From the NCBI GenBank assembly GCA_028284235.1, contig JANQSC010000019.1, forward strand, positions 20,206 through 84,205: DNA of 64,000 nt. Reading direction: 5' to 3'. The stretch's first letter is position 1. The number at the start of each line of letters is the position of its first letter. Of this stretch, positions 44,366-53,081 are shown one piece after another. Origin of the DNA: Opitutaceae bacterium. Lineage in GTDB: Bacteria; Verrucomicrobiota; Verrucomicrobiia; Opitutales; Opitutaceae. A program made the translations under genes and the position numbers. Under the pieces are notes generated by a model. It was not told the origin of the DNA. It made no database searches and saw only the letters and a program-made list of their open reading frames with translations.

Positions 44366-44466
44366 CTTGCTATTTAATCTGAATAAACGTTGGATTCTGT
44401 TCGTCACTTTAGTTCTAAATAGTGAATAGTGAGTGGTGAAGAGTGAGATCTAGAGACGGAAAGTTC

Positions 44467-46584
44467 ATGAGGCACGGGAAGTCTATACCGATTGGATGGC
44501 TCCTTTGGTTGGTCTTGGTTGTTAGCACGGTGTCGGCTCAGGACTCGATTGAGGAGGCGCGGGGCTGGCTGCAAGGCGATTGGGTCGAGGTGAAGGACGG
44601 GAAAGCGGTGAACATGTTCACGTTTTTCGACGGGGAATGGCTGGCGATGGATACGTCGTTTAAAAAGCTCAATTCGCCGGTTTTGTATCGTATCGAGGAG
44701 ATCGAGGTGGCCGAAGATCCGCTGAGTGTCGCGAGTTTCGAAAAGCTGGACGCGGCCCTCGCGGGGCGGACGGGGCGAGAGATGAGTCGTATGTCCGGGC
44801 TCGAGCAGGAGCAGTGGCGGTATAGTCTGGATAAGGAGACGAGGATCGCGATGCTCACCATGGCTCTGCGTCCGCGGCGGGAACACAAGTTGAATCCCTT
44901 TGATTTCGGGGGCGAACGCGGAGATCTCACGCGGATCGACGTCAAGGTCGCTCGCCCCACCAATGCCGGGAGCGAGTTTCCTCGCCCGATGGAATTCAAG
45001 ACGCAGTGGTTGAAGTTCTTGCGAGGCGAAACGCGGCTCTACGTGGTGGACAACGAGAACCGGAATTTCGTCCGGGCGGATATGCTTTCCGCATCCGAAC
45101 GGGAATCGTACGAGGTCTTGGCGCGTGGGAATCGGGGTTACTTTCAAATGGTTTACGAGAGCTACAGGGTGCGTGTGCTTCAACTGACCAGAGCCGGCAT
45201 TCCTGCGGACGAGTGCCGCGAGTGGCAAAATAGCTTGCTGAGCCTGGGGGTCAAAAAATCGCCGGATATCCAGTTGGACAGCACGCGCGAGGTCCCGCTG
45301 CCGGATGACGGGCTTTACTCGTTTCTGAAATACGTGGAAGCGGCCCGTACGCCCGACGCGCCCACGCCGCCGGAGTTGCGCTATTTCTTCCGGACTCCTG
45401 CGTGCGCTCAGGGAAATGCGCGGATGCTCTATCCCGCGTTCGCTGGCCAAGTCGCTCGTGATCGTTATATGGATACGGTTTGGGTGATGCAGATCAGCCC
45501 GGCGTTAAACGACCAGCCGAAGAACTGGGACGGGTCAGCGTATACGAAATACACGGAGGCGTTCCGTGGTCGGCCGTCGCACCAGAAGATCGCCATTCAT
45601 CTGCGGCCGGACGGGGTCTTTGGGTTTCGGGGCGAATACGACGCGTCGAATCGCTGGCGTTACGGAAGCGAGGGGTTGGCGTTGACTTGGGGGAGCTTGG
45701 GCTTAGAGGCGGTCTTTCCATTGAAATCTCGGGACGGAAAGTACCACCAGACGACCGGTCCGGCGTCGCTTTTCGGGGGAACGGTTGCGGTTCGGTTCGC
45801 GATGTTCACGTCGTACACGAATTTCTATTCGGATTTTTCACACCACCACCTATGGGCAGCCGCGCTACAAGCGAAATATCAGGAGGAAGCGGCCCTGCCG
45901 CCGCTCGAATGCTGGCCGGGCGGGCCGGACGATCTTGCGGGAATCCCGGAGGGCTATTGGTTGAGGGACCGGTCCGCGGTCGCGTCGGCTCCTTTGCCAG
46001 TGGCTAAGACTGCGCCGGCTGCTCAGGAGATTCCGGCGAGCAGCGCCCCGGTTCCAGAAATTCCGTCGCAGCCGGAGGCGCCCCCTGCGCCCGTCGCGAT
46101 TAAAGAAGTGGAGGAGGGCCCGAACTGGGTGGGGCGTTGGCGCTGGTCCAACGGACTGACGATTCAGATCGAGGCGGACGGCACGGCTCGAAATGGAGTG
46201 ATCGTAGGGAAGTGGACGCGGGTGGACGCGAGCGCGTCGAGCTTTCAGATCGACTGGCCGGATGGAATGGAAACGGTGACGCTCGCGGCGGACGGGAAGA
46301 GTTTTGGCGGAACCGGTTTTTTCGGCGCCAAATTGAGCGCCGAGCGCGTGGGTTCGGGCGGGGACGGTGTCGTTGGAATTTGGAGACGTCATGATGGGCT
46401 CGTCATGAATATCAAGGCCGACGGCGCGATCGACGCCGGACCGTTCAAGGGCTCGTGGAAACAGCTGAACGGGCAAAGCTACCAGTTTGCGTATCCCATC
46501 GTTGATCAAGTTGAAGTGAGCGCGGACGGGAAAAGTCTGGAAGCGAGGAACCAGTTTGGAAGCGTGACGGCGCGGAGGGACTGA
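44467..46584 (+). CDS. Secreted protein with duplicated C-terminal beta domain
   Basis: 705 residues from ATG 44467; a GTG eight codons earlier lies in a repeat. A signal peptide ends near STVSAQ. The N-terminal half is unrecognised. A Pro/Ala-rich linker (about residues 525-560) separates it from two tandem copies of a roughly 75-residue domain: WVGRWRWSNGLTIQIEADGTA...and VVGIWRRHDGLVMNIKADGAI..., each ending in a VTLAADGKS / VEVSADGKS strand. These look like small lipocalin-like or binding domains that repeat the W-x-W/R start. Function unknown; likely periplasmic or cell-surface. Confidence 0.75.
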   Translation: MRHGKSIPIGWLLWLVLVVSTVSAQDSIEEARGWLQGDWVEVKDGKAVNMFTFFDGEWLAMDTSFKKLNSPVLYRIEEIEVAEDPLSVASFEKLDAALAGRTGREMSRMSGLEQEQWRYSLDKETRIAMLTMALRPRREHKLNPFDFGGERGDLTRIDVKVARPTNAGSEFPRPMEFKTQWLKFLRGETRLYVVDNENRNFVRADMLSASERESYEVLARGNRGYFQMVYESYRVRVLQLTRAGIPADECREWQNSLLSLGVKKSPDIQLDSTREVPLPDDGLYSFLKYVEAARTPDAPTPPELRYFFRTPACAQGNARMLYPAFAGQVARDRYMDTVWVMQISPALNDQPKNWDGSAYTKYTEAFRGRPSHQKIAIHLRPDGVFGFRGEYDASNRWRYGSEGLALTWGSLGLEAVFPLKSRDGKYHQTTGPASLFGGTVAVRFAMFTSYTNFYSDFSHHHLWAAALQAKYQEEAALPPLECWPGGPDDLAGIPEGYWLRDRSAVASAPLPVAKTAPAAQEIPASSAPVPEIPSQPEAPPAPVAIKEVEEGPNWVGRWRWSNGLTIQIEADGTARNGVIVGKWTRVDASASSFQIDWPDGMETVTLAADGKSFGGTGFFGAKLSAERVGSGGDGVVGIWRRHDGLVMNIKADGAIDAGPFKGSWKQLNGQSYQFAYPIVDQVEVSADGKSLEARNQFGSVTARRD

Positions 46585-46618
46585 GAGATCGAGGGATGGG
46601 GAGAGTGGGAGAAGATAT

Positions 46619-46705
46619 TAAACAGGATGCGCTCTCCCGTCTGTGACGGAATCGCTCGCTTGATCCCCGACATCATCGGGGAACTTGATGTTCTTCTAGA
46701 TTGGT
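46619..46705. repeat. AACAGGATGCGCTC...CCCCGACATCATCGGGG repeat
   Basis: A near copy of 318-395 and 40073-40132. Confidence 0.65.
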
Positions 46706-46825
46706 GGGTTTGACATTCGAGGAATTCGTGTGATTCGTGAGCGAAATTCTGTCTCTTGAACAAAGCGGCGTTTTCGTTGTCTACGGGGGCTTCGCTTCTT
46801 CCGTCCAGTTTAACCTCCTTGGAAA

Positions 46826-47212
46826 ATGAAAAACGTCCTCCTCGTTGCCGCCGTGTTGAATTCGCTCGTTCTTCTGATTGCCGATCCACCTCCGGAACCC
46901 AGAGAGCGTCCTCGGATTACAGACGAGACGATTAAGAAAGTGGAGGAACGCTTAAAGAAAGCGAAGGCGTCGGAATCGGGGCCGACTACGGAAGAGGTTG
47001 CCGGCGCGATCCAACTGGATACCTTTCAGGTCTTCGCTCGCGATGACTATTTCGTATTTGATCACGAAAAGCGCCGGCCGGTGGTAAAACCGTTTACTTG
47101 GAAAGAGGGAGGAACCTACTGGCGCAGTGTGGGACCGAGAACGACCAAGGAGTTGAAAATTCAATACGACCCCGAATTCAACACCGTTGAGTTTTTCAGC
47201 ATCTCGTTCTGA
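46826..47212 (+). CDS. Small exported protein of unknown function
   Basis: 128 residues with a hydrophobic N-terminus (NVLLVAAVLNSLVLLIA) and a Pro-rich stretch (DPPPEPRERPR), then a basic helix (KKVEERLKKAKA) and a small beta domain. CCTCCTTGG lies before the start on the leader side. No family recognised. It could be membrane-anchored if the signal is not cleaved. Confidence 0.6.
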   Translation: MKNVLLVAAVLNSLVLLIADPPPEPRERPRITDETIKKVEERLKKAKASESGPTTEEVAGAIQLDTFQVFARDDYFVFDHEKRRPVVKPFTWKEGGTYWRSVGPRTTKELKIQYDPEFNTVEFFSISF

Positions 47213-47234
47213 CCAAAGCGGGCGAGGTTTGAGT

Positions 47235-47345
47235 TTTTAACCGCCGACAGGTCGGGGTCTTCTATCGGAAGACAGGATGCGCTCTCCAGCGATGCTGGAG
47301 AGCTTGCAGGATCCCGCGGAGCGGAAACATGATGTGAAATTGTTT
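47235..47345. repeat. TTTAACCGCCGACAGGTCGG and AGGATGCGCTC repeats
   Basis: Units TTTAACCGCCGACAGGTCGG, TTCTATCGGAAGACAGGATG and CTCCAGCGATGCTGGAG in a row, ending before a long inverted repeat. Confidence 0.6.
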
Positions 47346-47350
47346 GATCT

Positions 47351-47432
47351 TAGGTAGCGGCCGATCTCCGAGCGGCCACTTTTTCGGATTCACAAATTAA
47401 GATATGGCCGCTCGGAGATCGGCCGCTACCTA
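47351..47432. repeat. Perfect 28-nt inverted repeat (REPIN-like)
   Basis: Arms 47351-47378 (begins TAGGTAGCGGCCGATCTCC) and 47405-47432 are exactly complementary around a 26-nt spacer. The format matches the element at 57986-58060. It lies between two convergent genes. Confidence 0.8.
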
Positions 47433-47506
47433 ATTACCCCGTGCCCTCAACCTTAGCCTGTCTATGTTATCTGCCACCGACCACGTCGGGGTCTTTGACG
47501 GGCGAG

Positions 47507-47977
47507 TTAGTCCCCGGTTGCCGGGTTGGCTCCGAATTTCTGCTCGAGGTACTGGCTGCGGTGGTCGAAGATTTTCTTGAGACGAGCTCTGACGAAGAGG
47601 CTGTGGGTCAGTCTTCCGAGCGGGCCGAAGGGGAGGATGTAGTTTACGCGGTCCGTCATGCGGACGCCGCCGTCGACGGGATCGAAGGTGTGCAGGTGAT
47701 GCCACAATCGATAGGGGCCGACGCGTTGCTCGTCGACGAAGCGTCGCCCGTCTTCGCATTGAGTGATCTCGGTGATCCAGCGTTGTTTCACGCCTGGTAA
47801 AATTTGTATCCGGTATTCAATGATCTGCCCAGCAAACATGGGCGTGTCCGCTCCGGAGAGAATCTCGAACCGGAGAAAGGGCGGCGTCATCGCGTCGAGG
47901 TTTCGAGGCTCGGAGAAGAATTCCCAGACGTCGTCGACAGGAAGCGGAATGAACTGTGCGCGTTCTAGTGTATACAC
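47507..47977 (-). CDS. SRPBCC-fold (START-like) protein
   Basis: 156 residues: LERAQFIPLPVDDVWEFFSEPRNLDAMTPPFLRFEIL at the N-terminus, then EYRIQILPGVKQRWITEITQCEDGRRFVDEQRVGPYRLWHHLHTF, the usual SRPBCC cyclase/dehydrase-like order used for polyketide or hydrophobic-ligand binding. The last residues (ANPATGD) come from an adjoining repeat. No signal peptide; probably cytoplasmic. Ligand unknown. Confidence 0.82.
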   Translation of the reverse strand: MYTLERAQFIPLPVDDVWEFFSEPRNLDAMTPPFLRFEILSGADTPMFAGQIIEYRIQILPGVKQRWITEITQCEDGRRFVDEQRVGPYRLWHHLHTFDPVDGGVRMTDRVNYILPFGPLGRLTHSLFVRARLKKIFDHRSQYLEQKFGANPATGD

Positions 47978-48089
47978 GGTTCGCCAACAATGGAGCTTCT
48001 GATCGGGAACTGAACACTAATGCGGGAACGGGTCGAATTACGCTGGTTCAATATTGATTCAAAGATCTGGAACCTTGCTAGAAGAATTT

Positions 48090-48300
48090 TAAACAGGATG
48101 CGCTGCGCTCGCAGGATGCCTCCTCCGTCGGCAACATGATGATTCAATCACCTACGAAGAATACGAAGTTGATTCACAAAAACCAAATCCAGCAAGACCG
48201 ATCCACTAGAAGATCATCATGTTTCCCGATCGGAGACCCCGACTTGTCGGCGGCTCGTCGGGAATCCTGCGAGCGCAGCGCATCCTGTTAAAAACCCCCG
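48090..48300. repeat. AACAGGATGCGCTGCGCTCG repeats in both orientations
   Basis: A copy at 48092-48135 and an inverted copy at 48210-48295 (GATCATCATGTTTCCCGATC...AGCGCATCCTGTT) face each other around about 75 nt of unique sequence. No gene. Confidence 0.65.
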
Positions 48301-48343
48301 ATGTGTTGCGAAGCTCAAAGAGCGTAGCGCGGATCAATCCGGT

Positions 48344-49105
48344 CTACGGCGTTTCGAGGCGGGTGAGTTCGGTGTAGCCCATGAGTTTGCCGGACTTGTT
48401 GTAGGACTCTGTCCTGACGGATCCAATACCAGGGGCGACCCAGTCGACGGACTTCACTCGGATGGCGAGGATGGTTTTGGTCACGACTTCCTGCGAAATC
48501 CGGAAGCACTCGAATTTCCCGGCCGGCGTTTCGATGGTCTCTTTCGCTTCTACGTTGCGGTTCAAGACTTGGACGAGGAAGTTCATATTGATGGGGCCGC
48601 CCATTCCGAGCGAGAGGGAGATCGATCCGTCGTCGAGCGTCTGGCCGGGGCCGAGGTCGCTGGGGTAGCTGATGGCGTCGGCGTCGACGGTGATTTCGGC
48701 CCCTTGCATGCCCATTCCTAGCTGCTGCGGGTCGATGAAGGCGCTCATGTCGACGTAGAAAGAGCCACCGTCGCAGCTGTACTTGAGATCGCCGTCGAAT
48801 ACCGATTTCCCCTTTTTGTCGAAGTGCGTTTGCTCGACGTGGTAGTTCGTCTTGCCGTCTTCGGTCGCGACGCTGGCGAGACGGAACTCGACCTTCCCTT
48901 CGGGCTTCCCCTTGCGGCTGTAGGAAGTCTGCTCCCAGACGGTTCCTTCCTTTTGGGGAACGAAGGCGAGGCAGTTGTCGCCCCGAGCGATGGGGACGAG
49001 CAGCAAGGCGAGAGTGAGGAGTAAGAGTGAAGGGTGAATGGTGATCCGGCTTCGTTTCTCTACGCCGCGACATGGGAGTGAAATTGGGAGGGGGAAGGGC
49101 TTCAT
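48344..49105 (-). CDS. TapB-like exported protein
   Basis: 253 residues. After a 20-residue basic n-region, a hydrophobic stretch IHPSLLLLTLALLLVP precedes IARGDNCLAFVPQKEGTVWEQTSYSRKGKPEGK, the entry seen in proteins annotated as TapB-family. The mature domain is a beta-barrel-like fold; the motif GQTLDDGSISLSLGMGG...MNFLVQVLNRNVEAKETIETPAGKFECFRI is usual. Much of the signal peptide's hydrophobic core is encoded by a GAGTAAGAGTGAAGGGTGAA repeat read on the minus strand. Role unknown; likely periplasmic. Confidence 0.7.
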   Translation of the reverse strand: MKPFPLPISLPCRGVEKRSRITIHPSLLLLTLALLLVPIARGDNCLAFVPQKEGTVWEQTSYSRKGKPEGKVEFRLASVATEDGKTNYHVEQTHFDKKGKSVFDGDLKYSCDGGSFYVDMSAFIDPQQLGMGMQGAEITVDADAISYPSDLGPGQTLDDGSISLSLGMGGPINMNFLVQVLNRNVEAKETIETPAGKFECFRISQEVVTKTILAIRVKSVDWVAPGIGSVRTESYNKSGKLMGYTELTRLETP

Positions 49106-49581
49106 GGGGTTAGTTCATTTGAAATTCTTGTGTGGGTCAACGGTGGAGGGGCGATTGGAACCTGATCGTAATATAGATGGGTTGAGGAGGTTGTGTTCTT
49201 GGTTTTTTGGACCGGGATGTATTCTTCCGTTTTCGCTCGCTGGGCTACGCCGTGACAGACGGCTTGCGTGATCCTAGACAGATTCCAAGGGCTCATGACC
49301 GCGAGTAAGGAAGTCGATTCGAATCCCCGCTACCCCTCTGCGAGTATCAGACTCCAGGGGTTTGAGTAGATGGGTGGTGCTCGTGAGCTTCGTCTTGCGG
49401 GTTGGCGCGTGTCTCCCTTAGCGTTTCGTTTCGCGCGAGCTGTCAATTGCTAGGTTAACACGTTTTTAAAGCCAAGTCGTTTTGAGCGAATGGCATTCCC
49501 AGTCGTAACTATGGATCAGGCATCGCAACGCTCTCCGAACCAATTTCCGCCGGACATCCCACGGCTTTAGTTTACTCGACG
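49106..49581. other. Gene-poor space before the DUF5060 glycosidase
   Basis: It contains a TTCGCTCGCTGGGCTACGCC remnant at about 49233-49257 and otherwise unique sequence that probably holds the promoters of the two divergent genes. A patch at about 49315-49345 (GATTCGAATCCCCG) resembles a tRNA T-arm but has no matching stems. Confidence 0.5.
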
Positions 49582-52500
49582 ATGCGATCACGACATTATG
49601 GTTTAGCCATTTCCTGGGCGATTTATTCGTTTACGCTCGTTGCCCCTTTCCTCGCCTTGGGGCAATCGGTGACTTCGCTCCGATTGATCGACGCCGATTC
49701 GAATACGCCGATACCGGAGCACAGCCCGATTGCCGAGGGTGCCGAGATCGACCTCTCCACTCTCCCGGGGACTAACCTCAATATCGAGGCGCTTGTAGAC
49801 GGTTCGACAGCGAGCGTGCGTTTCGCCCTCAACGGAAATCCAAATTTCAATACCGAGAGCGCTGCGCCTTTTTCCCTAAGCGGCGACTCGAACGGGAACT
49901 TCTCCGCATGGTCGTACAGTTTGGGCGCCAACACGGTGTCGGCCACGCCGTTTTCCGGCGCTGGGGCGACCGGTTCGGAAGGCCCGGTCTTCAGCCGCGC
50001 GTTCACGATTGTCGACAGTGGAACTCCGACGGACCCGCCCGATACGGGAGATTTTGAATCCGCGGCTCTCGAAACGACCGCCAGCGGTATATACGGCGAG
50101 CTTAAGCGCTGGCACCGAGTCACAGTCGCGTTCGAGGGACCCAATACATCGGAGTCATCCACTCCGAACCCGTTCACGGACTATCGACTGGACGTGACGT
50201 TTTCGCACCCAGCGACGGGCAAGAGCTACACGGTTCCCGGTTACTACGCGGCTGATGGGAACGCGGGCGAGACGGGCGCCGATTCCGGAACCATTTGGCG
50301 GGTTCACTTCTCGCCGGACGAGATAGGCGACTGGGTCTACACGGCCCGGTTTAGAACGGGGGCGGACGTTGCGACCAGCGACGCTTCTTCGCCTGGAGAT
50401 CCGGCCTCGCTAAACGGCGACGCGGACGGCGAGGTAAGCGGGAGCTTCGCCATCGCGGAAACGGACAAGTCAGCGCCGGACAATCGCGGACGCGGACGCC
50501 TCGAATACGTTGGTGGACATTACTTGCGCTACGCCGGCACCGGCGAGTATTTCCTCAAACAGGGGCCGGACGCGCCTGAGAATCTGCTGGCCTACGACGA
50601 TTTCGACGGTTCGTTCAAAACCGACGGCCAGAGCGACAATCTAATAAAATCCTACGCAGCCCACCTCGCGGATTGGAAGGAAGGCGACCCGAGTTGGCAG
50701 AATGGCAAGGGCCGGGAGTTGATCGGCGCGATCAACTATCTCGCCTCGGAGAATCTCAACGTTTTCTCGTTCCTCACTATGAATGTCGGTGGAGACGACA
50801 AAAACGTGTTTCCATATACCGGATACAGCGAACGGGAGCGTATGGACGTTTCGCGTCTTGATCAATGGGAGGTCGTTTTCGACCACGCCGATAAGCTGGG
50901 CTTTTATCTTCATTTCAAAACGCAGGAGACGGAAAACGAGCTGCTGCTCGACGGTGGAGCGGTCGGCCCGCAGCGCCGTCTCTACTACCGGGAGCTGATC
51001 GCCCGATTTGGCCACCACCTCGCCCTCAACTGGAATCTCGGAGAGGAAAACGACAACCAGTCGGACGCCCAACGCATCGCCATGGCCGACTATTTTTACG
51101 AAAACGATCCGTACGGCCACAACATCGTAATTCACACGTATCCGGGCGGCAAGGATTCGGTATATACGCCATTGCTCGGCGACGCTTCTGAACTGACAGG
51201 CGTTTCACTCCAGGGAGGCAATGGGAACTTCAACGACGTTCATGGTGACGTATTGACTTGGCGGGAGAACTCGGCAGCTGCCGGAAAACCGTGGATAATC
51301 GCCTACGACGAACCCGGCAATGCCGGTGATGGTCTCGTTCCCGATAGCGACGACGACGGCGCGTCCTCTGGAAACCACACTGACGCGCGGGCTCGAGCGC
51401 TCTGGGGCGTCTTGCTCGGCGGTGGCACTGGTACGGAGTGGTATTTTGGATACGGGCACGACCACTCTGACCTTACGTTGGAGGACTTTCGCAGTCGCGA
51501 CCGATTTTGGGACTATGCCCGGAGAGCCTTGGGCTTTTTTCGCGAGTACTTGCCATTCTATGAGATGAGCCCAGTCGACGACCTCGTGAAGAACGCGAAC
51601 GAGGCCTATTGCTTCGCTCTGGAAGACCAGGTCTATGCGGTTTACCTTCCTGAGGGAGAGGCGTCAGGCGCCGCGCTTAATCTCAGCCAGGCGACTGGCG
51701 AGTTCGAAGTTCGCTGGCTCAATCCGCGCTCGGAGGAGTCCCTGGAAATCGGGACGGTCGTGCAAGTCGCGGCCGGAAGCGACAACGTCGCTCTGGGAAA
51801 TCCGCCGGACGAGACGGGATCGGATTGGGTCGCTCTCTTGCAGCGGGCCAAACGCATTGCCTACATCCATGGGGATGTGGCTGAAGACGGAACGGTCCCT
51901 TCGGGCGCCGCCGCTCCCTATGATCAAATGTTGCTCACCGATTCGGGAAATACAGGTCTTTCGCGGTTCAAGGACATGGTGGAGGCGGAAGGGTACGTCA
52001 TCGAGCAATACTACGATCAGGACACCACCTTAGACTCGAACTTTGTCGATAGCTTCGACGTCATCATCTTCGGTTTGCATCAGAAAATCTGGAGCGCTGC
52101 GGAAAAAGACGTCCTAGATGCTTGGATACGATTGGGCGGCGGAATGCTGATCTACAGCGATTCGGCTTCCGGCGGGAAGTTCAACGTGGTCGGCGCTCAG
52201 AATCCGGTGGGTCAAAGCGTGACCAACAGTCTCGTCAGTCGCTACGGAATGGAGGTCACGGTCGACCAGGCCAACGGCGTTCGAGCGTACCGAGCCGGTC
52301 CCGAAGCGAGCCATGTCATCGTTGCCGGTCGACCGGTCCTGGAAGGGGAAGGCGTATCTCCGGTAGCGGTCGATCCAAATGGTTTCGCGGTTCGCTTGAT
52401 TCCGTATGAAACCGATCCCGACTATACGGTTTCCGGCGATGCGAATATTCCTCACCAACAAAACCTCACGATCGCCAACCCCGAGTTTGCCGCGCTCGCG

Positions 52501-52929
52501 CTATCCAGCGTGGAGGAGGGCAATGTGATAGTGATGTTCGACCGTCAACCAATGTGGAACAATGGGCCCGGTTCGGATATTGAGGAGCGGGACAACGAGG
52601 AGATCCTGCGCCGCGTCATCCGTTTCCTCGCGGGCGATCTCTCCAACTCGAGCGGTACGGGTTCTTTTTCAGTCGACGACCTGCGACTTGAGACGGCGTA
52701 TCTCCACGGCGCTGGCGTTCGCTTGACGATTTCTTGGCGGGCCTCTTCCTCAAGCGTTTTTGGCGAGGACTACTTTCTTGAGCGTTCAAGCAACCTTTCG
52801 ACTTGGATTCGCACGACCGCTGCCGAATGGGTGAACGTCGAAACCGTCGCGGAGGACGCCGAACGCTCGCGAGTCACCGTCGAGATCGAAACGACCGGCG
52901 ACCAGCGCTACTTCCGTCTTTCGGAGTGA
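49582..52929 (+). CDS. Large secreted DUF5060-type glycoside hydrolase with ThuA/GATase-like domain
   Basis: 1115 residues with a signal peptide (to about 28). Domain order: an Ig-like stretch (30-150); DUF5060 (about 170-280, GELKRWHRVTVAFEGP...IWRVHFSPDEIGDWVYTARF); a TIM-barrel-like catalytic part (290-690) with LNWNLGEENDNQ (Glu acid/base candidate) and WIIAYDEPGNAGDG (second acidic site); a flavodoxin/GATase-like domain (about 755-960, IAYIHGDVAEDG...VIIFGLHQKIWSAAEKDVLDAWIRLGGGMLIYSDS) of ThuA type; and a C-terminal beta domain. It probably degrades a plant or algal polysaccharide outside the cell. The substrate is not predictable from sequence. Confidence 0.85.
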   Translation: MRSRHYGLAISWAIYSFTLVAPFLALGQSVTSLRLIDADSNTPIPEHSPIAEGAEIDLSTLPGTNLNIEALVDGSTASVRFALNGNPNFNTESAAPFSLSGDSNGNFSAWSYSLGANTVSATPFSGAGATGSEGPVFSRAFTIVDSGTPTDPPDTGDFESAALETTASGIYGELKRWHRVTVAFEGPNTSESSTPNPFTDYRLDVTFSHPATGKSYTVPGYYAADGNAGETGADSGTIWRVHFSPDEIGDWVYTARFRTGADVATSDASSPGDPASLNGDADGEVSGSFAIAETDKSAPDNRGRGRLEYVGGHYLRYAGTGEYFLKQGPDAPENLLAYDDFDGSFKTDGQSDNLIKSYAAHLADWKEGDPSWQNGKGRELIGAINYLASENLNVFSFLTMNVGGDDKNVFPYTGYSERERMDVSRLDQWEVVFDHADKLGFYLHFKTQETENELLLDGGAVGPQRRLYYRELIARFGHHLALNWNLGEENDNQSDAQRIAMADYFYENDPYGHNIVIHTYPGGKDSVYTPLLGDASELTGVSLQGGNGNFNDVHGDVLTWRENSAAAGKPWIIAYDEPGNAGDGLVPDSDDDGASSGNHTDARARALWGVLLGGGTGTEWYFGYGHDHSDLTLEDFRSRDRFWDYARRALGFFREYLPFYEMSPVDDLVKNANEAYCFALEDQVYAVYLPEGEASGAALNLSQATGEFEVRWLNPRSEESLEIGTVVQVAAGSDNVALGNPPDETGSDWVALLQRAKRIAYIHGDVAEDGTVPSGAAAPYDQMLLTDSGNTGLSRFKDMVEAEGYVIEQYYDQDTTLDSNFVDSFDVIIFGLHQKIWSAAEKDVLDAWIRLGGGMLIYSDSASGGKFNVVGAQNPVGQSVTNSLVSRYGMEVTVDQANGVRAYRAGPEASHVIVAGRPVLEGEGVSPVAVDPNGFAVRLIPYETDPDYTVSGDANIPHQQNLTIANPEFAALALSSVEEGNVIVMFDRQPMWNNGPGSDIEERDNEEILRRVIRFLAGDLSNSSGTGSFSVDDLRLETAYLHGAGVRLTISWRASSSSVFGEDYFLERSSNLSTWIRTTAAEWVNVETVAEDAERSRVTVEIETTGDQRYFRLSE

Positions 52930-53081
52930 CGTTCGAGGGTTGAAGACTGGTGAGTGAGAGGGGGGATCGCGAGAAGCTGCCGCTACCTGGATTCGAGCTC
53001 GCTGTGGTGGCTCCCAATGATCTGCTTGCGTTTTCGGGGGTTAATAGGATCATCTAGGTTGTTTTACCAATCCTTGTTGTC

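Noticed and set aside
49315..49345. Possible tRNA T-arm (GATTCGAATCCCCG) before the DUF5060 gene
   Set aside because: The flanks do not pair as a T-stem, and no acceptor, D or anticodon arm could be found on either strand.
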